64,000 bases of DNA from an uncultured Prevotella sp. Its GTDB lineage: Bacteria > Bacteroidota > Bacteroidia > Bacteroidales > Bacteroidaceae. This document shows positions 28,197-37,224 of the stretch, in pieces; position 1 is the stretch's first letter; each line of letters opens with the position of its first letter. A model generated the notes under the pieces. That model was given only the letters and a program-made list of their open reading frames with translations. It was not told where the DNA came from and ran no database searches. The stretch lies in the NCBI GenBank assembly GCA_946540435.1, contig CAMNII010000008.1, positions 1 through 64,000 on the forward strand, given 5' to 3'. The position numbers were made by a program, and so were the translations under genes.

Positions 28197-28664
28197 TCAT
28201 TTGAAGTTGATGAGATACTTGCAGTATTTCACCTGGGTCATGTCGTATTCGTGGGCTACGGCCTGGACCTCGGGACGCTTCTTGCCTTCCACCTTCACCT
28301 TCTCGTCGACGGTGACCGTGAATTTCGGGGCTGCCACGGCCGTGAGGACGCCATGCACCTTCTTGCCGTCGGCAGTCAGCACCTCTACTTCCTTGCCGAT
28401 GAAGTTGATGTATTGCTGCTCTACCTTGAAGGGCTGACCCAGTCCGGCAGAGCCCACCTCCAGCTCGAAGTCTTCCTTCTCGCGGTCCAGACGGTCCTCT
28501 ATATACCGGCTCAGCTCCACGCAGTCTTCTATCCACACCCCGTCGGCATGGTCTATCTCGACGACGATGCGGTTGTCATTGCTGACCTCGATGTCTACCA
28601 GGAAATAGTCTTTGTCTTCGAGCCACTCCTCGACGAGGGCTTTCACGATGTTTTTCTCAATCAT
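28197..28664 (-). CDS. rimP: Ribosome maturation factor
   Basis: FLVDIEVSNDNRIVVEIDHADGVWIEDCVELSRYIEDRLDRE; VGSAGLGQPFK; operon with nusA-infB. Confidence 0.93.
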   Translation of the reverse strand: MIEKNIVKALVEEWLEDKDYFLVDIEVSNDNRIVVEIDHADGVWIEDCVELSRYIEDRLDREKEDFELEVGSAGLGQPFKVEQQYINFIGKEVEVLTADGKKVHGVLTAVAAPKFTVTVDEKVKVEGKKRPEVQAVAHEYDMTQVKYCKYLINFK

Positions 28665-28740
28665 GCTTGTCGTTGTTAAGTGAGTCCTTATATGTAAGAA
28701 TGAGGAGCCCTTGTCGGACCCCTCATTCCACTGAACGCTG

Positions 28741-28772
28741 CAAAGTTACGAACTTTTCCGCGTATCACCAAA
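28741..28772 (-). promoter_or_regulatory. Bacteroidetes promoter for rimP-nusA-infB
   Basis: Minus strand reads TTTG-N20-TAACTTTG (TTTGGTGATACGCGGAAAAGTTCGTAACTTTGCAG). Confidence 0.75.
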
Positions 28773-28825
28773 TTTTTTCTTTTTTTTCTTCGTGTATCCC
28801 CTTATTTTTTAGTACTTTTGCACGG

Positions 28826-29506
28826 ATGAACGCAGCCATTCACATAGAACAGCTCACCATAGCCTACCAGCAGCGGGCGGGAACCACGAAGACCATCACA
28901 CGTCAGCTGGACACCATCGTCGAAGGCGCCACCCTCACCGCCCTCATGGGGCGCAACGGCACCGGCAAGTCAACGCTCATACGCGTCATCGCCGGCTTGC
29001 AGGAACCGCAGGAAGGACGCGTGCGCATCGATGGCGAAGATGTCGCCGGCATGTCACCCCAGAGACGCGCACGGCACATCAGCATCGTCCTCCCCCATCG
29101 GCCCGAAGCCACCTACCTCACCGTCAGAGAGCTGGTGGAGATGGGACGCCACCCCTATACAGGCTATTTCGGAACACTCACCGACGACGACCGACTCATC
29201 GTCGACGAAGCCATCAGCAGGATGCACCTCGAGGCACTGGCCTCAACACCCGTCGACACCCTCAGCGACGGAGAGGCACAGAAAGCTGCCATCGCCAAGG
29301 CACTGGCGCAGCAGACACCCGTCATCCTCCTCGACGAACCCACCGCCTTCCTGGACTACGAAAGCCGGCAGGAACTGATGGAGCTGCTAAGGATGCTGGC
29401 CCACGACGAGGGGCGCACCATCCTTCTCTCCACCCACGACGTCGAACTGGCCCACCGCTATGCCGACCGTTGCCTGCGGATGGAAGAACTCAGCGCATCG
29501 AACTGA
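28826..29506 (+). CDS. ABC transporter ATP-binding protein (FepC-like)
   Basis: Walker A LMGRNGTGKSTL, signature LSDGEAQKAAIAKAL, Walker B VILLDEPTAFLD. Confidence 0.9.
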   Translation: MNAAIHIEQLTIAYQQRAGTTKTITRQLDTIVEGATLTALMGRNGTGKSTLIRVIAGLQEPQEGRVRIDGEDVAGMSPQRRARHISIVLPHRPEATYLTVRELVEMGRHPYTGYFGTLTDDDRLIVDEAISRMHLEALASTPVDTLSDGEAQKAAIAKALAQQTPVILLDEPTAFLDYESRQELMELLRMLAHDEGRTILLSTHDVELAHRYADRCLRMEELSASN

Positions 29507-29577
29507 AGGCAACAAGTTAGGCTTCGGGCGGCAAGACCGTGGCGATACGCACCAAGGATACAAAGGGTGCTCACAGC

Positions 29578-29645
29578 AAATTCGCCCATTTTGCTGAGCA
29601 AATTCGCCGATTTTGGTCAGCAAATTCGCCGATTTTGCTGCAACA
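29578..29645. repeat. Intergenic AGCAAATTCGCCGATTTTGCT palindromic repeats
   Basis: Three copies of GCAAATTCGCC(C/G)ATTTTG in tandem. Confidence 0.8.
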
Positions 29646-29722
29646 AGTCTTAGGATGGACATGAGCAAGCCGAAGAAATGAGCGTTAAACAACTTATATA
29701 TCAGAATAATCATCAAAAGACA

Positions 29723-30904
29723 ATGAAACACATCAAGATGGGATTACTGCCCCGGGTGCTGACAGCCATCGTGCTCGGCATTGCCCTGGGAAGCGTGTTC
29801 AATGAGGCATGGGTGCGCGTGTTCGTCACGTTCAACAGCATCTTCGGCCAGTTCCTGGGATTCATGATACCACTCATCATCGTGGGACTCGTCACACCAG
29901 CCATCGCCGACATCGGGCGAAATGCCGGACGGCTGCTCCTCATCACCGTCGCCATTGCCTATGTAGACACGGTGCTGTCGGGGTTCCTCTCCTATGCCAC
30001 GGGGTCGTGGCTCTTCCCCGACATGGTAGGAGGCGTCAGCGAGAGCCAGACGCAGGGGAGCAGCCAATCCACACTGGCACCCTACTTCACGGTTACCATC
30101 CCGGCAATGATTGATGTGATGGCAGCCCTCGTCTTCTCCTTTATGGCTGGCCTGGGCATTGCCTACGGAGGCCATCACGCCCTGAAGACCGCATTCGGAG
30201 AGTTCAAGGACATCATCTCAAAGGCCATCGAGAAAGCCATCATACCCCTGCTGCCACTCTATATCTTCGGCATCTTCCTACAGATGACCTTCACGGGAGA
30301 AGCCTTCCATATCCTGAAAGTCTTTGCACAGATTATCATCGTCATCTTCGTACTCCACGTGCTCATCTTGGTCTATCAGTTCTGCATTGCAGGAGGCCTT
30401 ACACGTCGCAACCCGCTGCGCCTGCTGTGGAACATGCTGCCCGCCTACCTCACGGCACTCGGCACCTCCTCGTCGGCAGCCACCATCCCGGTGACCTTGC
30501 GGCAGACCATGAAGAACGGTGTCAGCGAAGACGTGGCAGGCTTTACCGTCCCCCTCTGCGCCACCATCCACATGTCGGGCTCGGCAATGAAGATCACCGC
30601 CTGCGCCCTGACCATCTGTATGCTCGAGGGCATGCCCCACACCTTCCCGGTGTTTCTCCACTTTATTTTGATGCTCGCCATCGTCATGGTGGCAGCCCCA
30701 GGAGTACCGGGCGGCTCCATCATGGCCGCCCTTGCCCCCCTGTCAGCGATACTCGGCTTCACCCCCGAGCAGCAGGCGCTGATGATTGCGCTGTATATCG
30801 CGATGGACTCCTTCGGAACAGCTTGTAACGTCACAGGCGACGGCGCCATTGCCATCATCGTCGAGAAAATCAACGGGAAAAAAGGCATTTGCACCACCGA
30901 TTAG
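29723..30904 (+). CDS. Dicarboxylate/amino acid:cation symporter family protein
   Basis: FLGFMIPLIIVGLVTPAI, GTSSSAATIPVTL, PLCATIHMSGSAMKI, DSFGTACNVTGDGAIAI. Confidence 0.9.
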   Translation: MKHIKMGLLPRVLTAIVLGIALGSVFNEAWVRVFVTFNSIFGQFLGFMIPLIIVGLVTPAIADIGRNAGRLLLITVAIAYVDTVLSGFLSYATGSWLFPDMVGGVSESQTQGSSQSTLAPYFTVTIPAMIDVMAALVFSFMAGLGIAYGGHHALKTAFGEFKDIISKAIEKAIIPLLPLYIFGIFLQMTFTGEAFHILKVFAQIIIVIFVLHVLILVYQFCIAGGLTRRNPLRLLWNMLPAYLTALGTSSSAATIPVTLRQTMKNGVSEDVAGFTVPLCATIHMSGSAMKITACALTICMLEGMPHTFPVFLHFILMLAIVMVAAPGVPGGSIMAALAPLSAILGFTPEQQALMIALYIAMDSFGTACNVTGDGAIAIIVEKINGKKGICTTD

Positions 30905-30954
30905 CACAACCACCGTGGCATAAAAGAAATCTCCTGCGCCATCGTCCCCGTGCC

Positions 30955-31175
30955 CTCCCCTTTTGATTTTACAACATCGAAAGATAGGAAAGAAACGAAA
31001 ATTTCATGATGCTTCCGCCGTGCAGGCCGCCGTAGGGGTAGTAGTGGTTGGTGCGCTCCACAACGCCGTCCTGCCGCACGATGCGCAGAGAAAAAAACTC
31101 CCAAACTCCCAAACTCCTTAGAACAATAACAAATCTCTATGGAGTAAAGGAGTAAAGGAGTGGCTGCGCGGAGCG
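30955..31175 (-). pseudogene. RHS-core fragment plus hairpin repeat, copy 2
   Basis: Near-identical to 32085-32240; the frame of the RHS motif is broken in the reported ORF. Confidence 0.65.
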
Positions 31176-32085
31176 CATCAATATTAATGGGATTGCCTAA
31201 CGGCAAGAAATCTAAGAAAATCTGGAAAAAATCATAGAAAATCTTTATCTTAGATTATATAACATCGAAAGAAAAGAAAAACTCTCATGACGCCGAGACG
31301 TCATAGATTTTTGATAGATTTTCAAAAGATTTTCTCAGATTTGACTTCGTCTTCCTCCTCCTTGCATGGCAAAGCTCAAACGAGTTTGGCTCTGCGCTTG
31401 CTTCGTTCGTCGGTTCTGCGCGGAGCGCATCCCCATCCCTTTCGTTCCTTTCGTGTCTTTAGATGTTCAAAAAAAACATCAAATAATCAGGGAACATCGA
31501 AAAACACGAAAAACACGAATTTTTTATGATGCCCTTGGCATCAGCATAGATTTTTGAAAGATTTCTGCGCGGAGCGCATCCCCCATCCCTTTCGTTCCTT
31601 TCGTGTCTTTAGATGTTCAAAAAAACATCAAATAATCAGGGAACATCGAAATACACGAAATACACGAATTTTTTATGATGCCCTTGGCATCAGCATAGAT
31701 TTTTGATAGATTTTTGAAAGATTTGACTTCGTCTTCCTCCTCCTTGCATGGCAAAGCTCAAACGAGTTTGGCTCTGCGCTTGCTTCGTTCGTCGGTTCTG
31801 CGCGGAGCGCATCCCCATCCCTTTCGTTCCTTTCGTGTCTTTAGATGTTAAAAAAACACCAAATAATCAGGGAACATCGAAAAACACGAAAAACACGAAT
31901 CTTTATGATGCCCTTGGCATCAGCATAGATTTTTGAAAGATTTTTGAAAGATTTTTGAAAGATTTCTGCGCGGAGCGCATCCCCATCCCTTTCGTTCCTT
32001 TCGCGTCTTTAGATGTTCAAAAAAACATCAAATAATCAGGGAACATCGAAAAACACGAAAAACACGAAAATTTCATGATGCTCCC
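31160..32085. repeat. Mosaic repeat array (GCGCGGAGCGCATCCCCATCCCTTTCGTTCC... / AACATCGAAAAACACGAAAAACACGAA modules)
   Basis: Module CTGCGCGGAGCGCAT at about 31164, 31416, 31565, 31799 and 31966; ORF MAKLKRVWLCACFVRRFCAERIPIPF... repeated at 31366 and 31748. Confidence 0.93.
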
Positions 32086-32328
32086 GCCGTGCAGGCCGCC
32101 GTAGGGGTAGTAGTGGTTGGTGCGCTCCACGACGCCGTCCTGCCGCACGATGCGCAGAGAAAAAACTCCCAAACTCCCAAACTCCTTAGAACAATAACAA
32201 ATCTCTATGGAGTAAAGGAGTAAAGGAGTTGCTGCGCGCCGGACGCTGCCCAGATGGTCCACCCCGTCTGCCATGGCCGTGCAGACAGGAAGCAGCAACA
32301 GGCAATATGTCAGGAGCCGTTTTAACAT
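32017..32328 (-). pseudogene. Truncated RHS-repeat gene remnant interrupted by hairpin repeat
   Basis: MLKRLLTYCLLLLPVCTAMADGVDHLGSVR-(repeat-encoded RAATPLLLYSIEICYCSKEFGSLGVFS)-LRIVRQDGVVERTNHYYPYGGLHGGS. Confidence 0.75.
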
Positions 32329-32443
32329 TCGGATTTGTTTAACCTACTTAGTGTTTACTGACCATTAGTGGAAGAACTAACATATCAAATTCTTTAAGTT
32401 TCATTCGCATAATCCTCTTGACAAATTATCCTCATGGATAAAA

Positions 32444-33013
32444 CTATTTTTTTATATAATAACGAGAATAGGTAGCAGTACATAAATCAATACTATCGTT
32501 TGGAGTCCTTTCGGCGAATTGACATGTAACATCTTTAAAAAAGAATGGATAATACCAACTATAGCCTGAGAATTCCTCCCTTGGATTGATTCTTAAGATC
32601 CGTTTTTCTTTATTTACAGAACGTATTATAATATCCGTTGTGTCATTACGGTTCACATTTTTTACTCTCAAAAGAATTGAACCATTTAAGATAGGATGCC
32701 TGCTGTCAAGTGCAACCCAAGCTGTATCTGTAGAAAGTGCAGCTAACGTGAACTTCCGCTCCCTACTTCCTGATACTACTTTTATTGAGTAATCATTAGG
32801 AATGCCTTTGCTGAGAGTATCTGAATACAATGCCACATATAGACTATGATACCGGCTGAAAACCAATATTTTCCTGTTGTTTCCTTCCAGAATGCCCGTA
32901 TGGATTGTCTTTGGTGAACTAAAATAATAAGGACTCTCGCAAGAAACAAATAATATTCCTAAAGCACTCAATAGCAACAAGCCAAGTGCTATTTTAAAAC
33001 CATTTATGTCCAT
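32444..33013 (-). CDS. Hypothetical lipoprotein (AT-rich island)
   Basis: MDINGFKIALGLLLLSALGILFVSCESPYYFSS lipobox. Confidence 0.6.
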   Translation of the reverse strand: MDINGFKIALGLLLLSALGILFVSCESPYYFSSPKTIHTGILEGNNRKILVFSRYHSLYVALYSDTLSKGIPNDYSIKVVSGSRERKFTLAALSTDTAWVALDSRHPILNGSILLRVKNVNRNDTTDIIIRSVNKEKRILRINPREEFSGYSWYYPFFFKDVTCQFAERTPNDSIDLCTATYSRYYIKK

Positions 33014-33191
33014 AAGCAATATTTTCATAAGGATTAAATCCATCAACAACGGATTGGTAAATTCCTACATTCTCAATATTAAAGGGATTAAACATAGCTT
33101 TAATTCTACTGAATAGATAATGAAAGAAGAAAGAATCGCCAATGCTTCTTTCGTTAAAGCATTGTGGTTTCCTGTCCATGGGTTCAGATTG

Positions 33192-33584
33192 TTATTTCTT
33201 CCGTTTCAAAACGGTATTGCCAAGTTTTAATTTGTTTTTACCCAAAATTTCCATATTAAGCGTTCCTTCAATATAGCCCCCTCCGCTCAATGCTTTTATA
33301 ATATCACTCACATCAGGATTATTATTACAGCATATTATTACACTGTCATTATGTATTAACCATTGGCCATGGCAGCTTATTGTTGACAAATCAAAAGATT
33401 TTTTCAACGAACAAGTATTATCCATATTCAATTCCAACAACACGGAATATGCTATTGGATTATTTTTTATTTTTCCGCCTTCTATTCCGTAATATGTACC
33501 ACACAAAGAAGCGACATCAAATTGTTGGCTTTTACAAGAAAAAGCTAATAATAAAATGGTTGAATAGGCTATAATCTTTCTCAT
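33192..33584 (-). CDS. Hypothetical lipoprotein (AT-rich island)
   Basis: MRKIIAYSTILLLAFSCKSQQFDVASLCGTYYGIEGG. Confidence 0.6.
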   Translation of the reverse strand: MRKIIAYSTILLLAFSCKSQQFDVASLCGTYYGIEGGKIKNNPIAYSVLLELNMDNTCSLKKSFDLSTISCHGQWLIHNDSVIICCNNNPDVSDIIKALSGGGYIEGTLNMEILGKNKLKLGNTVLKRKK

Positions 33585-34214
33585 CTTTTATAATATATTC
33601 CTTGAATTATTCTTAAATCGTAATTTATTGCAAAACGAAAAATTTCAGAACCATTCATATCTTTAACAACAGCATTACCAAGCCCAGAAACAGATCGGTC
33701 CTTCATTAAGTGGATATAAACATCCCATTTTCCATTATAATCAACTTTATTCTCTGTGATTATTAAAAAGGTCACTATCGTATCGAACCCACAAACCATT
33801 TAAGTCAGGACTCGTAAATGTGTCTTGATAATTGTCCTTCTTGCTTCTCATTACTTTAACTCCGTGATACAAAACAGCCATCCCATAGTTAGGCATCAAG
33901 TTAAACTTTCTTTCTACACTTACAAAGATAGGCTCTAAATTAGCTCTAAAGAAAACGCCTTTCTTCAGCTTTTGCCCTTTAAAAGCAATGTCTTTGTCAA
34001 AAAAACTATATATTCTGAATATGGAATCATTCCTTTCAGCGCATATCATATAAACGTCGTCTTTCACCCTTTTAACTTTGACAACACGAAAAGCAGATTG
34101 TTCATCATGGTGTCCCCCCCTACTGAAACCTAAGGATGTGGAGCAAGAAGCAAACAAAAATATAATCATAATATGTGCCATATTATTAATAAAGCTCTTG
34201 AATAACGTTTTCAT
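33581..34214 (-). pseudogene. Hypothetical lipoprotein, apparently split between two frames (33747-34214 and 33581-33799)
   Basis: MKTLFKSFINNMAHIMIIFLFASCSTS...SPDLNGLWVRYDSD overlaps a second frame MVCGFDTIVTFLIITENKVDYNGKWDVYIHLMK. Confidence 0.5.
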
Positions 34215-34276
34215 TTTGAACACCTCCTCTAAATTTTGAAACAAACCATTCTATCTTAACTGCGAGATCTGTATTA

Positions 34277-34484
34277 TCCGTCGCGACTCGGCATACTTCA
34301 TGCAAGCAGGGTCTGCTCTCGCTGCTCCGGACGTTGACTTCGTCTTCATCCGTCGCGACTCGGCAGACTTCATGCAAGCATGGTCTGCACTCGCTGCTCC
34401 GGACGTTGACTTCGTCTTCGTCCGTCGCGACTCGGCAGACTTCATGCAAGCAGGGTCTGCACTCGCTGCTCCGGACGTTGACTG
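34277..34484. repeat. 72-bp tandem repeat, 3 copies
   Basis: TCCGTCGCGACTCGGCAGACTTCATGCAAGC... starts at 34277, 34349 and 34421. Confidence 0.95.
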
Positions 34485-34502
34485 TGGTTGTTAGATTGCC
34501 TA

Positions 34503-34534
34503 CAAAATTACAAGTTTCTCTTCGTATCACCAAA
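34503..34534 (-). promoter_or_regulatory. Bacteroidetes promoter upstream of the 72-bp repeats and lipoprotein island
   Basis: Minus strand TTTG-GTGATACGAAGAGAAACTTG-TAATTTTG. Confidence 0.65.
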
Positions 34535-34561
34535 TATTATTCCCGGAAATATCCAAAAGAA

Positions 34562-34602
34562 ATCCCGACGGGAGACTGGCTGCGCAGTCTTCCCGTCGGG
34601 AA
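34562..34602 (-). terminator. Terminator downstream of pnp
   Basis: ATTCCCGACGGGAAGACTGCGCAGCCAGTCTCCCGTCGGGATTTCTTTT on the minus strand. Confidence 0.8.
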
Positions 34603-34630
34603 TCTTTCTGGTGTATGGGCTGTCGGCCGC

Positions 34631-36997
34631 TTAGATGTCGAGGTCGTGATCGAGGGCGTCGCTGAAGTCGCGGGGCTCGTGCTCCTCACGTTCGTTGAAG
34701 CGCTCGTTGCGGTCGTTATTGCGCTCTCCACGGTCGTTGTTGCGCTCACGGCGCTCTCCGCGCTCGCGACGTTCTCCGCGCTCGTTGTTGCGTTCGCGGC
34801 GTTCTCCGCGCTCGGGACGCGGGCGGCGCTCACGTTCTACGTATCCTTCGGGCTTGGGGATGAGGACGCGGTGTGAGAGTTTGTACTTTCCGGTCTTCGG
34901 GTCGATTTCGAGGAGCTTGACGGTGATCTTGTCGCCTTCCTTCAGTCCGGCCTCCTCGACGGTCTCGAGGCGTTTCCAGTCGATCTCGGAGATGTGGAGC
35001 AGTCCGTCCTTTCCGGGTAGGATTTCCACGAAGCATCCGTAGGGCATGATGCTGCGCACGGTTCCTTCGTATACCTCGCCGACTTCCGGTACGGCGACGA
35101 TGGCCTTGATCTTGCGGATGGCGGCATCGATGCATTCCTTGTTGGGTGCCGACACCTGTACCTTGCCCACTCCGTCGATTTCGTCGATGGTGATGGTGGT
35201 CTGTGTGTCTTCCTGCATCTGCTGGATGATTTTTCCTCCGGGGCCGATGACGGCGCCGATGAACTCCTTCGGTATTTCGAACTCGATGATGCGCGGTACC
35301 TGCGGCTTCAGTTCGGGACGCGGCTCGGCAATCGTGTCGGTCAGACACTTCAGGATGTGCTCGCGTCCAGCCTTTGCCTGCATGAGTGCTTTCTCGAGGA
35401 TGTCGAAGGATAGTCCGTCGCACTTGATATCCATCTGTGTGGCGGTGAGTCCGTCCTTTGTTCCTGTGGTCTTGAAGTCCATGTCGCCCAGGTGGTCCTC
35501 ATCGCCGAGGATGTCGCTGAGTACGGCGTATTTGTCTTCTCCTGGGTTTTTGATGAGTCCCATGGCTATTCCGGAGACGGGTTTCTTCATGGGCACGCCG
35601 GCATCCATCAGTGCGAGTGTTCCTGCGCAGACGGTAGCCATGGAGCTTGAGCCGTTGGACTCGAGGATCTGGCTGACGAGGCGTACGGTGTAGGGGAAGT
35701 CCTCGGGGATTTGTCCTTTCAGTCCTCTCCATGCGAGGTGTCCGTGTCCGATTTCGCGGCGTCCTACGCTACGCTGTGCCTTTGCTTCTCCGGTGCAGAA
35801 TGGCGGGAAGTTATAGTGTAGGAGGAACTTCATATAGCTCTTGTCGAGCACGTCGTCGACGAGTTTCTCATCGAGTTTTGTTCCGAGTGTGCAGGTGGAG
35901 AGGCTCTGTGTCTCGCCACGTGTGAAGATGGCGCTTCCGTGGGGCATGGGCAGCGGTGACACTTCGCACCAGATGGGTCGGATGTCGGTTGTCTTTCGTC
36001 CGTCGAGTCGGATGCCTTCGTCGAGGATGCAGCGTCGCATGGCGTCGCGTTCTACGTCGTGGTAGTAGCGGTCCATCATGGCATCGTATTCTTCGTGGGA
36101 GATTTCCGGTGTTTCCGAATTTTCCGATGTTTCCGGAAGTTCTGCAAAGAATTTCTCTTTGAAGTCGCTGAGCAGTTTCTCGAAGGCATCGGCGCGCTCT
36201 TGCTTGGGCAGAGCCTGCTTGGTGATGTCGTAGGCGGGCTGGTAGAGTTCGCGGTTCATGCGCTCGCGCAGTGCCTCGTCGTTCACCTCGTGGTTGTATT
36301 CGCGCTTGACGTCTTTTCCGAGTTCCTTGGAGAGTTCAGCCTGGAGTTCGCACATGGGTTTGATGGCGTCCATGGCGGCTTTGAGTGCGCCGAGCAGGTC
36401 TTGTTCTGACACTTCGTTCATCTCTCCTTCCACCATCATGATGTTATCTGCTGATGCACCGACCATGATGTCCATGTCGGCCTGCTTCATCTGCTCGAAG
36501 GTGGGGTTGATGACGTATTCGCCGTTGATGCGTGCTACGCGCACCTCAGAGATGGGGCATTCGAAGGGGATATCCGAGCACTGCAGCGCTGCGGATGCAG
36601 CAAATCCAGCGAGTGCATCGGGCTGGTCAACGCCGTCGGCGCTGAGCAGCATGACGTTGACAAATACTTCTGCGTGGTAGTTGGAGGGGAAGAGTGGTCT
36701 GAGGACGCGGTCTACGAGGCGGCTGGTAAGGATTTCGTTGTCGCTTGCCTTTCCTTCGCGCTTGGTGAATCCTCCTGGGAAACGTCCTGCGGCAGAATAC
36801 TGCTCGCGGTAATCAACTTGCAAAGGCATGAAGTCCGTTCCTGGAACGGCGTCCTTTGCTGCACATACGGTGGCCAGGAGCACGGTGTTGTTCATACGGA
36901 GCACGACGCTTCCGTCAGCCTGCTTGGCCAGTTTTCCGGTTTCAATGGTGATGGTGCGTCCATCAGCCAGTTGAAGGGTTTTGGTAATTACGTTCAT
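34631..36997 (-). CDS. pnp: Polyribonucleotide nucleotidyltransferase
   Basis: [28 protein letters not shown] motif [18 protein letters not shown]1 domain; RGERRERNN-rich tail. Confidence 0.97.
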   Translation of the reverse strand: MNVITKTLQLADGRTITIETGKLAKQADGSVVLRMNNTVLLATVCAAKDAVPGTDFMPLQVDYREQYSAAGRFPGGFTKREGKASDNEILTSRLVDRVLRPLFPSNYHAEVFVNVMLLSADGVDQPDALAGFAASAALQCSDIPFECPISEVRVARINGEYVINPTFEQMKQADMDIMVGASADNIMMVEGEMNEVSEQDLLGALKAAMDAIKPMCELQAELSKELGKDVKREYNHEVNDEALRERMNRELYQPAYDITKQALPKQERADAFEKLLSDFKEKFFAELPETSENSETPEISHEEYDAMMDRYYHDVERDAMRRCILDEGIRLDGRKTTDIRPIWCEVSPLPMPHGSAIFTRGETQSLSTCTLGTKLDEKLVDDVLDKSYMKFLLHYNFPPFCTGEAKAQRSVGRREIGHGHLAWRGLKGQIPEDFPYTVRLVSQILESNGSSSMATVCAGTLALMDAGVPMKKPVSGIAMGLIKNPGEDKYAVLSDILGDEDHLGDMDFKTTGTKDGLTATQMDIKCDGLSFDILEKALMQAKAGREHILKCLTDTIAEPRPELKPQVPRIIEFEIPKEFIGAVIGPGGKIIQQMQEDTQTTITIDEIDGVGKVQVSAPNKECIDAAIRKIKAIVAVPEVGEVYEGTVRSIMPYGCFVEILPGKDGLLHISEIDWKRLETVEEAGLKEGDKITVKLLEIDPKTGKYKLSHRVLIPKPEGYVERERRPRPERGERRERNNERGERRERGERRERNNDRGERNNDRNERFNEREEHEPRDFSDALDHDLDI

Positions 36998-37183
36998 CTA
37001 AAAAAAATCAAAAAATCTTTATTGTTTCTATCTACGTCTGTTATGTATTTCATCATTGAGGGCAGCTATGGAAACTACGCTTAGTATCGGTGCTCTCTTT
37101 CAAAAACCGTGCAAAGTTAGCTAAAATATTGATAGAAAACGAAGAAACGTGGATTTATTTTCTTTTTTTATGAAATAAATATG

Positions 37184-37191
37184 TAACTTTG
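37184..37191 (+). promoter_or_regulatory. -7 promoter element upstream of the GH27 gene
   Basis: TAACTTTG, 33 bp upstream of the ATG. Confidence 0.55.
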
Positions 37192-37224
37192 CGGATAAAT
37201 CATTCATTTTACACTTAAACAATC

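Noticed and set aside
28826-29506. Orphan FepC-like ATPase as a new transport system
   Set aside because: No partner permease or binding protein in the window, but such ATPases can work with distant partners; nothing specific to claim.
31366-31936. Two near-identical ~62-aa ORFs MAKLKRVWLCACFVRRFCAERIPIPF...
   Set aside because: They lie wholly inside palindromic repeat units; identity reflects the DNA repeat and there is no sign of protein selection.
34186-34533. 115-aa Cys-rich repeat ORF on the minus strand
   Set aside because: Open frame follows from the 72-bp period on all frames; not annotated as CDS, though kept as a possibility in the leader finding.
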